From Nostoc commune NIES-4072 (lineage in GTDB: Bacteria > Cyanobacteriota > Cyanobacteriia > Cyanobacteriales > Nostocaceae), in contig NZ_BDUD01000001.1 in NCBI RefSeq assembly GCF_003113895.1, positions 617,388 to 681,387 of the forward strand: a stretch of 64,000 nucleotides of DNA, read 5' to 3'. The position numbers and the translations under genes were made by a program. Below the pieces are notes generated by a model. It made no database searches, was not told the origin of the DNA, and saw only the letters and a program-made list of their open reading frames with translations. This document shows, piece by piece, positions 8,687-16,753 of this stretch; the stretch's first letter is position 1, and each line of letters begins with the position of its first letter.

Positions 8687-11056
8687 TTAATTAATCTGCC
8701 AAATCTTGATGGTTTTATCGGAACTACCACTAGCAAGAAATTGGGCATTCCGGCTAATAGCAATAGAATTTACTGCCCCTGAGTGTTCTGTGATAGTTTG
8801 TAGTAACTCTCCCGTCCGCAAATGCCAAATTTTGATGGTTTTGTCTGCACTACCACTAAACAGGATTTCTCCATCAGGACTAACAGCTAAGGATCTTACC
8901 TCTTCTAAATGTCCAGTCAATGTGTGTAGTACTTGACCTGTAGCTAAATGCCAAATTTTGATAGTTTTGTCTGTGCTACCGCTAAAGAGAAACTCTCCAT
9001 CAGGACTAATGATTACTGATTTCACACCACCTAAATGCCCGTTGAGGGTGCGTAATGGATCTCCTGTGCGGGGATTCCACAGCCTAATTTTGTTGTCAGA
9101 ACTACCACTAGCAAGGATTGTACCATCAGGACTGATAGCAGCAGCATTAACTGCGGATGAATGCCAAAGGGTACAAATGCGTTGGCATAGCCCGCCGTAG
9201 GCATTGCCTTTATGCAAATTCCAAATTTTGATTTTATTACTGCCACTAGCAAGAATTTGTCCATCGGGACTGATGGCGATGCAATTAACCGGTTTTTGAT
9301 GTCCTAACAGAGTGTGAATTAGTTTACCAGAATTGAGGTCGTAGACCTTAACATTACTTTTGGGATGTTGGCAACTACCAATAGCGAGATAATGTTCATT
9401 AGGACTAATCGCAACAGAGGAAATTTCGCCTAAATCTTCTGTGAGGGTGCGAATAAGTTTGCCGCTTTTAAGATTCCATACCTTGATGGTTTTATCTGCA
9501 CACCCGGTTACTAAACTTTCAGAATCAGGACTAATGACGACAGATGTCACCTTTTCTGAATGTCCAATTAGGGTGTGACTGAGAACGATATGTTGTAGTG
9601 TAACTTGGTGTTTGAGGTTGGCGACGCAATTCAAAATTTCCTCAACATCAGCAAGACTCTGACTATCACCGACTGCAACAAAATATTCTCTTAACTTTTT
9701 TACATATTCCTCATCTTTGATGCTGACGGCTGATTGCATTGCCTGAAGCGGGTTAGTAGAATTCTGTAGTGATATTTGGCGTAGTTGTAACCATGTATTC
9801 ACAGAATAATCAAGCTGTTCATTTGCCCAAGAGCGTAGTTTACCGCCGTAGGCATCGCTTAAATGAGATAAACTCTGGGCTAATTGCAAAGCCAATTCTG
9901 GAATCCAGTAACAACGCTCATTTTCCAGAGCTTGGTAAACTTGCTTGTAACCAGAGGCGATAACTTCTATTGATTGTAAATCAAAAGTATCTGACAGCAA
10001 ACTCGGCAGCAACTCTGGTAGTAACGGAGGTACACCATAATTAACCAGGTGATAAATATCCGCTACCCAGCCTGCAACCAAACAGTGATAGGTAATCAAA
10101 ACCTGGCAAAGGTTTTCAAAGTCTTGACGGTTGACTTGATATTGTAAAGATAACTTACTAATATCAATTCCTTTTTCATTCCATTTTTCTGCCTTTTCTA
10201 AAATTGCCAAATTAACAACATTGTCTTTGCCAATGTGATTAATATTCTCTAAATTTTCTCCCAATGCCAGAAGTTCATCTCTAATCTTTTTCCATTCTAA
10301 CGCTCGTTTTTTAGCAGACTCTTCCAAAATTTCTCGATAAGGTAAACGAGCAATTGTTTTATAATAATAATTATCTTGTCCCAAACCCCAGTAGGCAATC
10401 CGAAAATTTAAATAATCTCCGTCATTTTCTGACTCTAAAATCAAAATAGGCTCTGTTTTCAACATTCCAAACAGAGCCTTAATACTTGATTCACTGTGAA
10501 AACGTTTACTATCCCAAGCTCCTGCCAATAATTCTGTTGGTCTAACTTGACTGTTTAGAGAGTAATGCTTGTTGAGAAAATTTCGTAATCCTTCAGCCAA
10601 CATTAACTCAATTTGGTAAATTGTTTCATGTCTATTCTCGTTAAATTGGTCAAAATGTACTTGAGGAGGAGCTATAAAAATTTTTAGTGGAGTGCGCTCA
10701 TAATTGGTGTGGTCTAAAATCTGTGAAGGGTATAATCTTAAGGGCCAGCTATCAAGAATTTTATTGACTTCTTCTGGCAACTTGAGTGATGTTTCTCGCT
10801 CTTGGGCAGCTATTCTTAATTGCGTTTGGTGATTGTCGGCTACTAACTGCTGTTGGAAAATTCTTTCTTGCTCAAAGTCTTCAAAATAACTACTTTTTTT
10901 ATTTGAAGGATTTAGAACTTTGAGTATTTCGGGAATTACTTCAATCGGTTCATATTTACTCAGAGCTAAATCTTGACTTCTCTTTTGTACTAGCTCTGCA
11001 ACAACAGGTGCAAACTCTAGTACCAATTCAATTAGTAACCTTAACCCTTGCTGCAT
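8687..11056 (-). CDS. WD40-repeat protein with long N-terminal region
   Basis: About 789 residues. The C-terminal 290 residues hold about seven WD40 repeats, recognisable by repeated GH...V.S.A.SPDG...L.SGS.D.TIK.W units, forming a beta-propeller for protein contacts. The N-terminal 500 residues are helical in character, with a possible coiled region near 55-90, and match no enzyme I recognise. It is a typical multicellular-cyanobacterium scaffold type. The ATG at 11056 was preferred over a GTG two codons upstream because of AGG spacing. It runs against the HMA_2 genes, and a link with them is only positional. Confidence 0.8.
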   Translation of the reverse strand: MQQGLRLLIELVLEFAPVVAELVQKRSQDLALSKYEPIEVIPEILKVLNPSNKKSSYFEDFEQERIFQQQLVADNHQTQLRIAAQERETSLKLPEEVNKILDSWPLRLYPSQILDHTNYERTPLKIFIAPPQVHFDQFNENRHETIYQIELMLAEGLRNFLNKHYSLNSQVRPTELLAGAWDSKRFHSESSIKALFGMLKTEPILILESENDGDYLNFRIAYWGLGQDNYYYKTIARLPYREILEESAKKRALEWKKIRDELLALGENLENINHIGKDNVVNLAILEKAEKWNEKGIDISKLSLQYQVNRQDFENLCQVLITYHCLVAGWVADIYHLVNYGVPPLLPELLPSLLSDTFDLQSIEVIASGYKQVYQALENERCYWIPELALQLAQSLSHLSDAYGGKLRSWANEQLDYSVNTWLQLRQISLQNSTNPLQAMQSAVSIKDEEYVKKLREYFVAVGDSQSLADVEEILNCVANLKHQVTLQHIVLSHTLIGHSEKVTSVVISPDSESLVTGCADKTIKVWNLKSGKLIRTLTEDLGEISSVAISPNEHYLAIGSCQHPKSNVKVYDLNSGKLIHTLLGHQKPVNCIAISPDGQILASGSNKIKIWNLHKGNAYGGLCQRICTLWHSSAVNAAAISPDGTILASGSSDNKIRLWNPRTGDPLRTLNGHLGGVKSVIISPDGEFLFSGSTDKTIKIWHLATGQVLHTLTGHLEEVRSLAVSPDGEILFSGSADKTIKIWHLRTGELLQTITEHSGAVNSIAISRNAQFLASGSSDKTIKIWQIN

Positions 11057-11242
11057 AAACACATACCTAGAAATTAAGTAAAATAAATAAGCAAAGCTTG
11101 CATGAAATCAGGGCAATACTGGCATCAAGTAAATTCATACATACTCTTAATTTTACTAATTGAGAGTATAGTAACTCAACTGTAAGCCATTAAAACCCTT
11201 ACATGTCAATAAGTCTATGTACCGAACACCTGTAAATAAAAA

Positions 11243-11333
11243 TGTCCCATTAATTTTGCGGGGCTACTAGATCCCCGACTTATTCAAGAAGTCGGGATCT
11301 TAACACCACTAACCTCTCAAAATTTTTGGGACA
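11243..11333. mobile_element. MITE-like foldback element
   Basis: Ends TGTCCCATTAATTTTG (11243-11258) and CAAAATTTTTGGGACA (11318-11333) form an imperfect terminal inverted repeat. Inside is a strong hairpin, GATCCCCGACTT...AAGTCGGGATC (about 11270-11299). At 91 bases it has no coding capacity. It lies in the gap between the WD40 gene and the PAP2 gene. A related core (CCCCGAC...GTCAGGG) appears in the element at 22524-22621. Confidence 0.6.
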
Positions 11334-11375
11334 GACTACTAGCGTTCAGTCAAAGCATTTTATTATCAATAACAA

Positions 11376-12398
11376 ATGGGTAATCCTCACTTTCATAAAC
11401 TTTCTAATCAAAACCATTGGGTTCAAGCAATACATACTGCTGTTAAAGGAAGAGCTAGATATAAGGTAAATGGGCTTTATCATTCAGAAGCTCTTAAAAA
11501 ATATCTTGAATCGAGATTATTAGAAAAGGAAATAATCTCACGAGCTAGTGCTAATAGTTACACAGGGAATGTTCTTGTTATCTTTCATCCAGATAAAAGT
11601 TTAAAGGCGATCGCTCTCCTCATTCAAGACATCCTCTTAGATTATCGGCAAAAAAGCAGTAAATCACTTGCTTCTGCCGCAGTTATTAAAGAAAATACTG
11701 CTTTCGTTGGGGCTAATAATCGAAACATATCTGATTTAGCCGTACTGCCTCAAATATCTATGCAGCGACAATTAAACCAAACAGGTAGTCAACTTATTCC
11801 GGTATTGGGGGCTGTTGGCGCTCTTGTATGCGTCACCGGACTGTTGTACGCATATAATCTTGACGAAGCCATTTTGCTGTTGATCCAGAGGTTGCATACA
11901 CCACTGCGCGATCGCATCATGCTTAGTATCACTTTTATGGGCGATCCAGTAGTAATGCTGATATCTTCTTTGGGGCTGGCGATTAGTCCGTTATTTTATA
12001 ATCGTCGCCGAGAAGCAGCTATGTTGGGCATCGCTGGAGTCGGTGCAATCTTACTAAATTGTTTGATGAAATTATTATTTGGTAGAGCGCGTCCAGCCCT
12101 GTGGAAGCATATTATTAAGGTGGGTCAACACAGTTTTCCTAGTGGCCATGCAATGGTTTCGATAGTGATTTACGGTTTTACCGGCTATCTTCTGGCAAAG
12201 CAGTTTCCTGAATGGCGCTTTTGGATTTATGGTTTGACTATTATTTTAATTGCTGCGATCGGTTTCAGTCGGCTTTATCTTGGTGTACATTGGCTAACTG
12301 ATGTCACAGCTGGCTACGGGGCAGGTTTAGTGTGGTTGATTGCCTGTATTATTAGCTTGGAATCGGAGCAAAAATCTCGCTCACTGCAAGCAGGCTGA
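11376..12398 (+). CDS. HMA_2-like domain fused to PAP2 phosphatase
   Basis: Membrane phosphatase of the PAP2 (type 2 phosphatidic acid phosphatase) superfamily, 340 residues. The three PAP2 motifs are intact: KLLFGRARP (232-240), FPSGHAM (254-260) and SRLYLGVHWLTDV (298-310), with about five to six membrane helices from residue 140. In front lies a domain (about 14-95) like those of the neighbours (IHTAVKGRARYKVN), the most divergent of the seven. Such enzymes usually remove phosphate from lipid phosphates, including undecaprenyl pyrophosphate. The true substrate is not evident. The fused domain and shared location tie it to the ATPase cluster. Confidence 0.8.
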   Translation: MGNPHFHKLSNQNHWVQAIHTAVKGRARYKVNGLYHSEALKKYLESRLLEKEIISRASANSYTGNVLVIFHPDKSLKAIALLIQDILLDYRQKSSKSLASAAVIKENTAFVGANNRNISDLAVLPQISMQRQLNQTGSQLIPVLGAVGALVCVTGLLYAYNLDEAILLLIQRLHTPLRDRIMLSITFMGDPVVMLISSLGLAISPLFYNRRREAAMLGIAGVGAILLNCLMKLLFGRARPALWKHIIKVGQHSFPSGHAMVSIVIYGFTGYLLAKQFPEWRFWIYGLTIILIAAIGFSRLYLGVHWLTDVTAGYGAGLVWLIACIISLESEQKSRSLQAG

Positions 12399-12769
12399 AC
12401 TGTAGGCTTTTCCTCGGTGTTGCATAATGGCGGGTAAGTATAAGCAAGCAAACCGAGGCAGAACCTACAACTTGGACTCTGCTACTTTTCACAGAAACAC
12501 AATCTGCTTAATGGCGATCGCCGCAAGATATTGTAATCTAACAAAGGTTAAAGTTATACGAGAATTTCGCTAGATTTGGCATTATTTCTAGACTTTACCT
12601 TCTTGTTTTTAACCCTGATTTGTGGTAAATCCTTTTTGTCTTTGTAAAAGTAACAGATTTCTACTAGAGTTGGCCATATTTCTAGAGAACCGTGAAATTG
12701 GCTAATGACATCATCAATAATTCTGGAAACGTTTTGCTGAAAAAAGTCTGGTTCAAATCCATAAAATAC
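12399..12769. other. Intergenic region, no gene seen
   Basis: About 370 bases between convergent genes. It contains one GCGATCGCC octamer-type site and AT-rich sequence with repeated TTCTAGA-like words. I see no ORF, RNA or clear terminator. Confidence 0.4.
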
Positions 12770-14014
12770 TCAGGGTAAATTCTCAGCAAATAGTTGAAGT
12801 GACTGCTTACGTTCTTCATTTTCGGCAGACATGGAGGCTTTAACTACCTGAGTGTGGATAGCAGAAATTTTTTCTAAGATTTCCTCAGAGTCTTGCAATG
12901 TAACCTCGCCAGAGTAATCAAACTTGATTCCCAGGTCATCAAGATGATAAACACTGCTCTTAATCTTCTTTTTCAGCAGACTGCATATTTCCTCATTAAA
13001 GAGTTCACTAGCGAGAGGATTACGCATATAGTTATTCCTAATATGGTTTTGGACAGCATCAACGTGTGCAGCTGCAATACCCTCTTGTTGTATCCAAATT
13101 CTGTAGATATAATCTTCAAATCTGAGCCGAGTAGGAAAAAAAGGTGGTAAACCTAGCTGATTATCATATCCAGCAACTCCACAATCCATTCTCCAGTTTT
13201 TGTTGGTAATGACAGGTCGAAAATTAGTCAGAATATAAAAATCATTTAGGTCATTTGGACTGATTTGATTTTCGTCATTGAGATACATGTGAATAAAATC
13301 AAGTGTATCGATATCATTAGTTCCTGTGCGAAAAGTCTGGGCAATCTTAACGATCGCATTATTCAAGACTCTTCCCTGTTGTAATACGAGGCTGTTTTCT
13401 CGAAAGTAGCCTTTAGTTGTGTTGGTTTCTAAATCCATTGCTGTATCAACAACCAATTCTCCAGCCTCGAAGTTTTCTGGTACTTGGCTGGCTTTTTTAC
13501 CTAGAACATCACTAAAAGCTGTGAGTAAGTCAAAAGATTTATGGACATAGCCGCCTTGTTGGGTGGACTTGATTAATTTTCCTCGACATATTTCATCGCC
13601 TGTTAAAGATTCTGGGCTAGTTTCAATTAATGCATCTGGTCGCATATCATCATCTGCACTGACCATTAAATGACCAAGGGTATACATTAGCGTGAAGTTG
13701 CGATTCCCTCCATAACTAGGTCGGAATAAGTTTTTGACGAGTGATTCTAGCTTGCGATCGCGCAGTCTTTCATTTAAAAATGTAATAAATTGCTCTTTTT
13801 GTTGGGGGCCAACATAATACACATCATTGACTGTTTTAGTCTGCTCCAAAAGTGGGTAATATTTTTCATGGTTGGCAACGCTAGAATCATCAAAAACTAT
13901 AATTTTTACAGCATGACCATTTGCCCGGAAATTCTCATCATACTTTTCGATGGTCTGTGCTACATCTCTCAGGCGATGAGTCGGAATAACAAATATCGTC
14001 TCTTTTGATTTCAT
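12770..14014 (-). CDS. Glycosyltransferase-like protein (GT-A type, tentative)
   Basis: A 414-residue soluble protein. The N-terminus has ETIFVIPTHRLRDVAQTI and IIVFDDSS, the opening strands of a nucleotide-sugar binding fold. Around residues 118-126 there is SADDDMRP, which resembles the DxD metal/nucleotide site of GT-A glycosyltransferases. A later FEDYIYRIWIQQEG would fit the acceptor half. I cannot name a substrate, and the family call is by motif only. Its ATG overlaps the stop of the upstream pentapeptide gene by four bases (ATGA), so the two are translationally coupled and probably act together. Confidence 0.5.
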   Translation of the reverse strand: MKSKETIFVIPTHRLRDVAQTIEKYDENFRANGHAVKIIVFDDSSVANHEKYYPLLEQTKTVNDVYYVGPQQKEQFITFLNERLRDRKLESLVKNLFRPSYGGNRNFTLMYTLGHLMVSADDDMRPDALIETSPESLTGDEICRGKLIKSTQQGGYVHKSFDLLTAFSDVLGKKASQVPENFEAGELVVDTAMDLETNTTKGYFRENSLVLQQGRVLNNAIVKIAQTFRTGTNDIDTLDFIHMYLNDENQISPNDLNDFYILTNFRPVITNKNWRMDCGVAGYDNQLGLPPFFPTRLRFEDYIYRIWIQQEGIAAAHVDAVQNHIRNNYMRNPLASELFNEEICSLLKKKIKSSVYHLDDLGIKFDYSGEVTLQDSEEILEKISAIHTQVVKASMSAENEERKQSLQLFAENLP

Positions 14015-14553
14015 AAAATGTGTTTAAGGTTTTCAAATGAAGTTTGATGATTACAACGATTTGATATCATTCCATTTGGTAATACTGTTTCACAGATAGT
14101 TATAGAATTTCCACCCTGAACGTCGTTGTTTTTTGAAGCTTTTCTTAAATTTGCATGGCTAAGATTGGCATTTCTAAAATCTGTTCCTTCTAAGTTAGAC
14201 GCTTCCAAATTTGCCTTTTGCAAATCAGCATCAGCTAGCAATGTATTCTTGAGGATAGCTCCAGTTAGATCGGCTCCTTGCAGATTTGCATTCCGAATAT
14301 CTGCCCACTCTAAATTTGCATATCGGAGATTAGCATTTTTCAGGTTAGCTCCCTGAAGATTTGCCGATCGCAAGTCTATTTTTTGTAAGTTTCTCCCGGA
14401 AAAGTTAACTCCCGATAAATTACAGCCAAAACATTTTCTAGTTTCTTGAAGCTGTTGAATTACATGCTGTCGAAACAAATCATTGCCTTGGGTAACTAAA
14501 GAGGGAGTAAGGACAAATACCATAGGAATCAGTGGTCGTAGAAAGAGATTCAT
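14011..14553 (-). CDS. Exported pentapeptide-repeat protein
   Basis: About 180 residues. A hydrophobic leader (MNLFLRPLIPMVFVLTPS) suggests export. About residues 38-135 are A(N/D)LxX pentapeptide repeats that fold as a right-handed beta-helix. A CFGC pair precedes the first repeat (KCFGCNLSG), a common feature of exported cyanobacterial members. The C-terminus has two more cysteines. The ATG at 14553 has GGAG 9 bases upstream, better than the ATG 20 codons earlier. Overlaps the next gene by four bases. Molecular role unknown. Confidence 0.8.
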   Translation of the reverse strand: MNLFLRPLIPMVFVLTPSLVTQGNDLFRQHVIQQLQETRKCFGCNLSGVNFSGRNLQKIDLRSANLQGANLKNANLRYANLEWADIRNANLQGADLTGAILKNTLLADADLQKANLEASNLEGTDFRNANLSHANLRKASKNNDVQGGNSITICETVLPNGMISNRCNHQTSFENLKHIL

Positions 14554-14669
14554 AAATACCAACTCCAGTTTAAAATTGATGGGCGATTTTAAAACTTCAG
14601 CAACAGACTTCAAAAAAAAATGTCCATGTTTACAGAATATAAAAAGACTTTTGTCTTTTTAGTTTTTAA

Positions 14670-15068
14670 CTATTTAGGACTGTAATCAGAACAATTGAGC
14701 GCTTCTTTAGTTAGAGCAGTATCAGGATTTACTGCACACTTTAGATAAGAGTTTTTATGAAAAAATTGGCAGTTTTTGCAAGGATGTTGCTGTACATGTT
14801 GGATGCTTACGATTTCGTTTTTTTCTTGCGCCCTATTTTCTGGGGGATCTTCTAGTGCTTTGCAAACAGATGAAACGAGATAAACTAAAATTCCCCAAAC
14901 AATCATGAAGGAAATATGAGCCAAAAATACTGCTACAAAAGGAATATCACCATCCTGTGTTTTGGTGTTATTTTGTGTTGTATTTGCCAGGTTTGCTTCA
15001 ATCAGGGTAGATTGATAAACACTTTTTTGGGCGGATATATAAAGTTGTAAAAGCCCTGAATTAGGCAT
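14670..15068 (-). CDS. Single-pass membrane protein with C-terminal Cys motif
   Basis: 132 residues, unknown function. One membrane helix is clear at about 45-68 (VAVFLAHISFMIVWGILVYL). The C-terminus has the pattern PCKNCQFFHKNSYLKCAVNP and a final CSDYSPK, giving four cysteines that could bind metal or form disulfides. This C-terminal motif recurs in small cyanobacterial proteins. It lies 57 bases before the pentapeptide gene on the same strand, so the three minus-strand genes may form an operon. Confidence 0.6.
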   Translation of the reverse strand: MPNSGLLQLYISAQKSVYQSTLIEANLANTTQNNTKTQDGDIPFVAVFLAHISFMIVWGILVYLVSSVCKALEDPPENRAQEKNEIVSIQHVQQHPCKNCQFFHKNSYLKCAVNPDTALTKEALNCSDYSPK

Positions 15069-15221
15069 ATTATAAATCTTTAGTTAGTCAGATTATGGTT
15101 CAGTAAACTTAATCGCAGTTTAACATCTTTGGAGATTAATGATAAGCTACTGTTTTGCTTGGTTTTCATCTCAGCTTTTGGAATAAGTTTGCCATTTAAA
15201 ATAAATCAAATATTCATGTGT

Positions 15222-15587
15222 CTAATAATATATGGAGTTGGAATTGGATGATACATCTGAGTCATCTAAATTATCAAATTGGTTGGCTGTTTGTCGAGCT
15301 TCCAGTAAGCAACTGTTAAGAGAATAGTAAACAGAATGAATTTTCTTAAGAGTGACTTTTAAGGCTGGAATCATCATCGGATGGGTTGCTATGGCTAAAA
15401 TGTAGTCTCCTACGAAAATAGTAGGATTATCTGTTGTTGAAAGGACTTGATTCTGTCTTAATATTCCTAAAAAAGCGCATTGTTCTGGCAACTGAATTTC
15501 AGTTAAGTGAATGCCGCAATAAACGCTATTAGCTTGGATTAAAACACCAAACAAGCTTGGTTTTAAATGGTTATTATTTTTGAACAC
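15222..15587 (-). CDS. Stand-alone RCK_C (TrkA-C) domain protein
   Basis: 121 residues. Residues about 10-78 resemble a single RCK_C domain: a beta-alpha fold ending FVGDYILAIATHPMMIPALK, as in the C-terminal regulatory part of Trk/Ktr potassium channels. In other bacteria such domains bind cyclic di-AMP or other ligands. There is no NAD-binding RCK_N half and no membrane part. The only start is a GTG at 15587 without a good ribosome site, so the N-terminus is uncertain. It follows the kdp operon on the same strand but lies beyond a likely terminator. A role in K+ control is inference from domain and location. Confidence 0.55.
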   Translation of the reverse strand: MFKNNNHLKPSLFGVLIQANSVYCGIHLTEIQLPEQCAFLGILRQNQVLSTTDNPTIFVGDYILAIATHPMMIPALKVTLKKIHSVYYSLNSCLLEARQTANQFDNLDDSDVSSNSNSIYY

Positions 15588-15731
15588 AAAACATTTTTAA
15601 CTCTAATATTATTGTGCAATATTTTACAAGAAAAATATTTTTAAATAGATATATTTTACAGGTATATAAAATGGATCAAAAAAGTTTAAATAGGCATATA
15701 TTCAGAGATATAGGTTTATTCAATAAATAAT

Positions 15732-15770
15732 GAAAAACAAAATACCCGACAAGTTTTAAGAATCGGGTAT
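15732..15770 (-). terminator. Rho-independent terminator of the kdp operon
   Basis: On the minus strand, ATACCCGA (15763-15770) pairs with TCGGGTAT (15742-15749) around a 13-base loop. A T-rich tail (TTTTGTTTTT) follows. It lies about 70 bases past the kdpC stop and before the RCK_C gene. Confidence 0.65.
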
Positions 15771-15839
15771 CTGAGTGTTAGATAATAATTTTGAACAGTA
15801 GAGATACAAAATTACTTGTCGCTACTATTTCCCATAGCT

Positions 15840-16478
15840 TTATTTCTTAATCTGATCTAGAGCTAAATTCAGCTTCAACACATTAACTCCAGGCTCACCA
15901 AAGATGCCGAGAAAGCGGCCGTCGGTGTTTTGGGCAATTAAAGTTTCTAGTTGGTTTGGCTGAACTCCTCGCGCCTTGGCTACTCTTGCAATTTGCGCGA
16001 TCGCAGCTTCGGGAGTAATGTGAGGATCAAGGCTAGAACCAGAGGTGTAGACTAAATCGCCAGTGGGCTGCACTCCTGCTGTTTTTAGACGAGTGAAGTC
16101 ACCTTGAACCTTTTTGCTCTTTTCTGGGTCATCTTTACCTTTGATGCGTTCCATTAATGCGGGATTACTGGGAGCCAAGTTACTAGCGCCGGAAACCCCA
16201 GTTTGCAAAACACCCGCATCATCTTTTTTGGGATCGGCTGTGCTGTAGCTGGTGGTACTCGGACGACTGTTAAAATAGCGATCGCTACTAAAAGGTTGAC
16301 CAATTAAAGCAGAACCAACAACTTGACCTGTGCTATTTTTCAGTAGACTACCGTTTGCTTGAAACGGAAACCCAATCTGTCCAATGGCAATCATCGCAAA
16401 AGGATAAATAATCGCGACCATAACCCAAAGTACCAGGGTAGAACGAACAGCTCTACCAGCTTCGCGTGCAAAACTCAT
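15840..16478 (-). CDS. kdpC: Potassium-transporting ATPase subunit C
   Basis: KdpC, the small subunit that stabilises the KdpFABC high-affinity K+ pump and assists ATP binding. One N-terminal membrane helix (about 12-32) is followed by a periplasmic domain. The family signatures ALIGQPFSSDRYFNSRPS and a late GSSLDPHITPEAA are present. The ATG at 16478 overlaps the stop of kdpF by one base (TAATG), indicating translational coupling. A start 28 codons further upstream would overlap kdpF more and is unlikely. Length (212 aa) is normal for cyanobacteria. Confidence 0.95.
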   Translation of the reverse strand: MSFAREAGRAVRSTLVLWVMVAIIYPFAMIAIGQIGFPFQANGSLLKNSTGQVVGSALIGQPFSSDRYFNSRPSTTSYSTADPKKDDAGVLQTGVSGASNLAPSNPALMERIKGKDDPEKSKKVQGDFTRLKTAGVQPTGDLVYTSGSSLDPHITPEAAIAQIARVAKARGVQPNQLETLIAQNTDGRFLGIFGEPGVNVLKLNLALDQIKK

Positions 16479-16747
16479 TAGAATTTCTCCGGTACAAACA
16501 TTACAAAAAATAAATAGATAGAAAGCCCTAGTGTCACCATTCCTAACAGCCCCAATCCCCAAGATTGACTGCGGGAAAGTTGTTCACCAGTAGCGGCATA
16601 GACCATAGGTGCAACCACTAGGTTGAAACACATTGCCAAGAATAAATACAGTGGCAGCTTTTGTCTACGCCATTGACACCAAATTTCAGTTATTTCTTCT
16701 AATACTTGGGATGCAAGAATAGTGCGGCGGATCTGAACGGATTTCAT
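16478..16747 (-). CDS. kdpF: KdpF/KdpG-like small subunit
   Basis: 89 residues with two membrane helices. The last 30 residues (GLLGMVTLGLSIYLFFVMFV) resemble the tiny KdpF subunit of enterobacteria. The first part adds an extra helix and a basic N-terminus, as in the form called KdpG in Anabaena operons (from memory). It lies 6 bases after kdpB and overlaps kdpC by one base. It probably packs against KdpA and stabilises the complex. Confidence 0.8.
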   Translation of the reverse strand: MKSVQIRRTILASQVLEEITEIWCQWRRQKLPLYLFLAMCFNLVVAPMVYAATGEQLSRSQSWGLGLLGMVTLGLSIYLFFVMFVPEKF

Positions 16748-16753
16748 AGTAAA

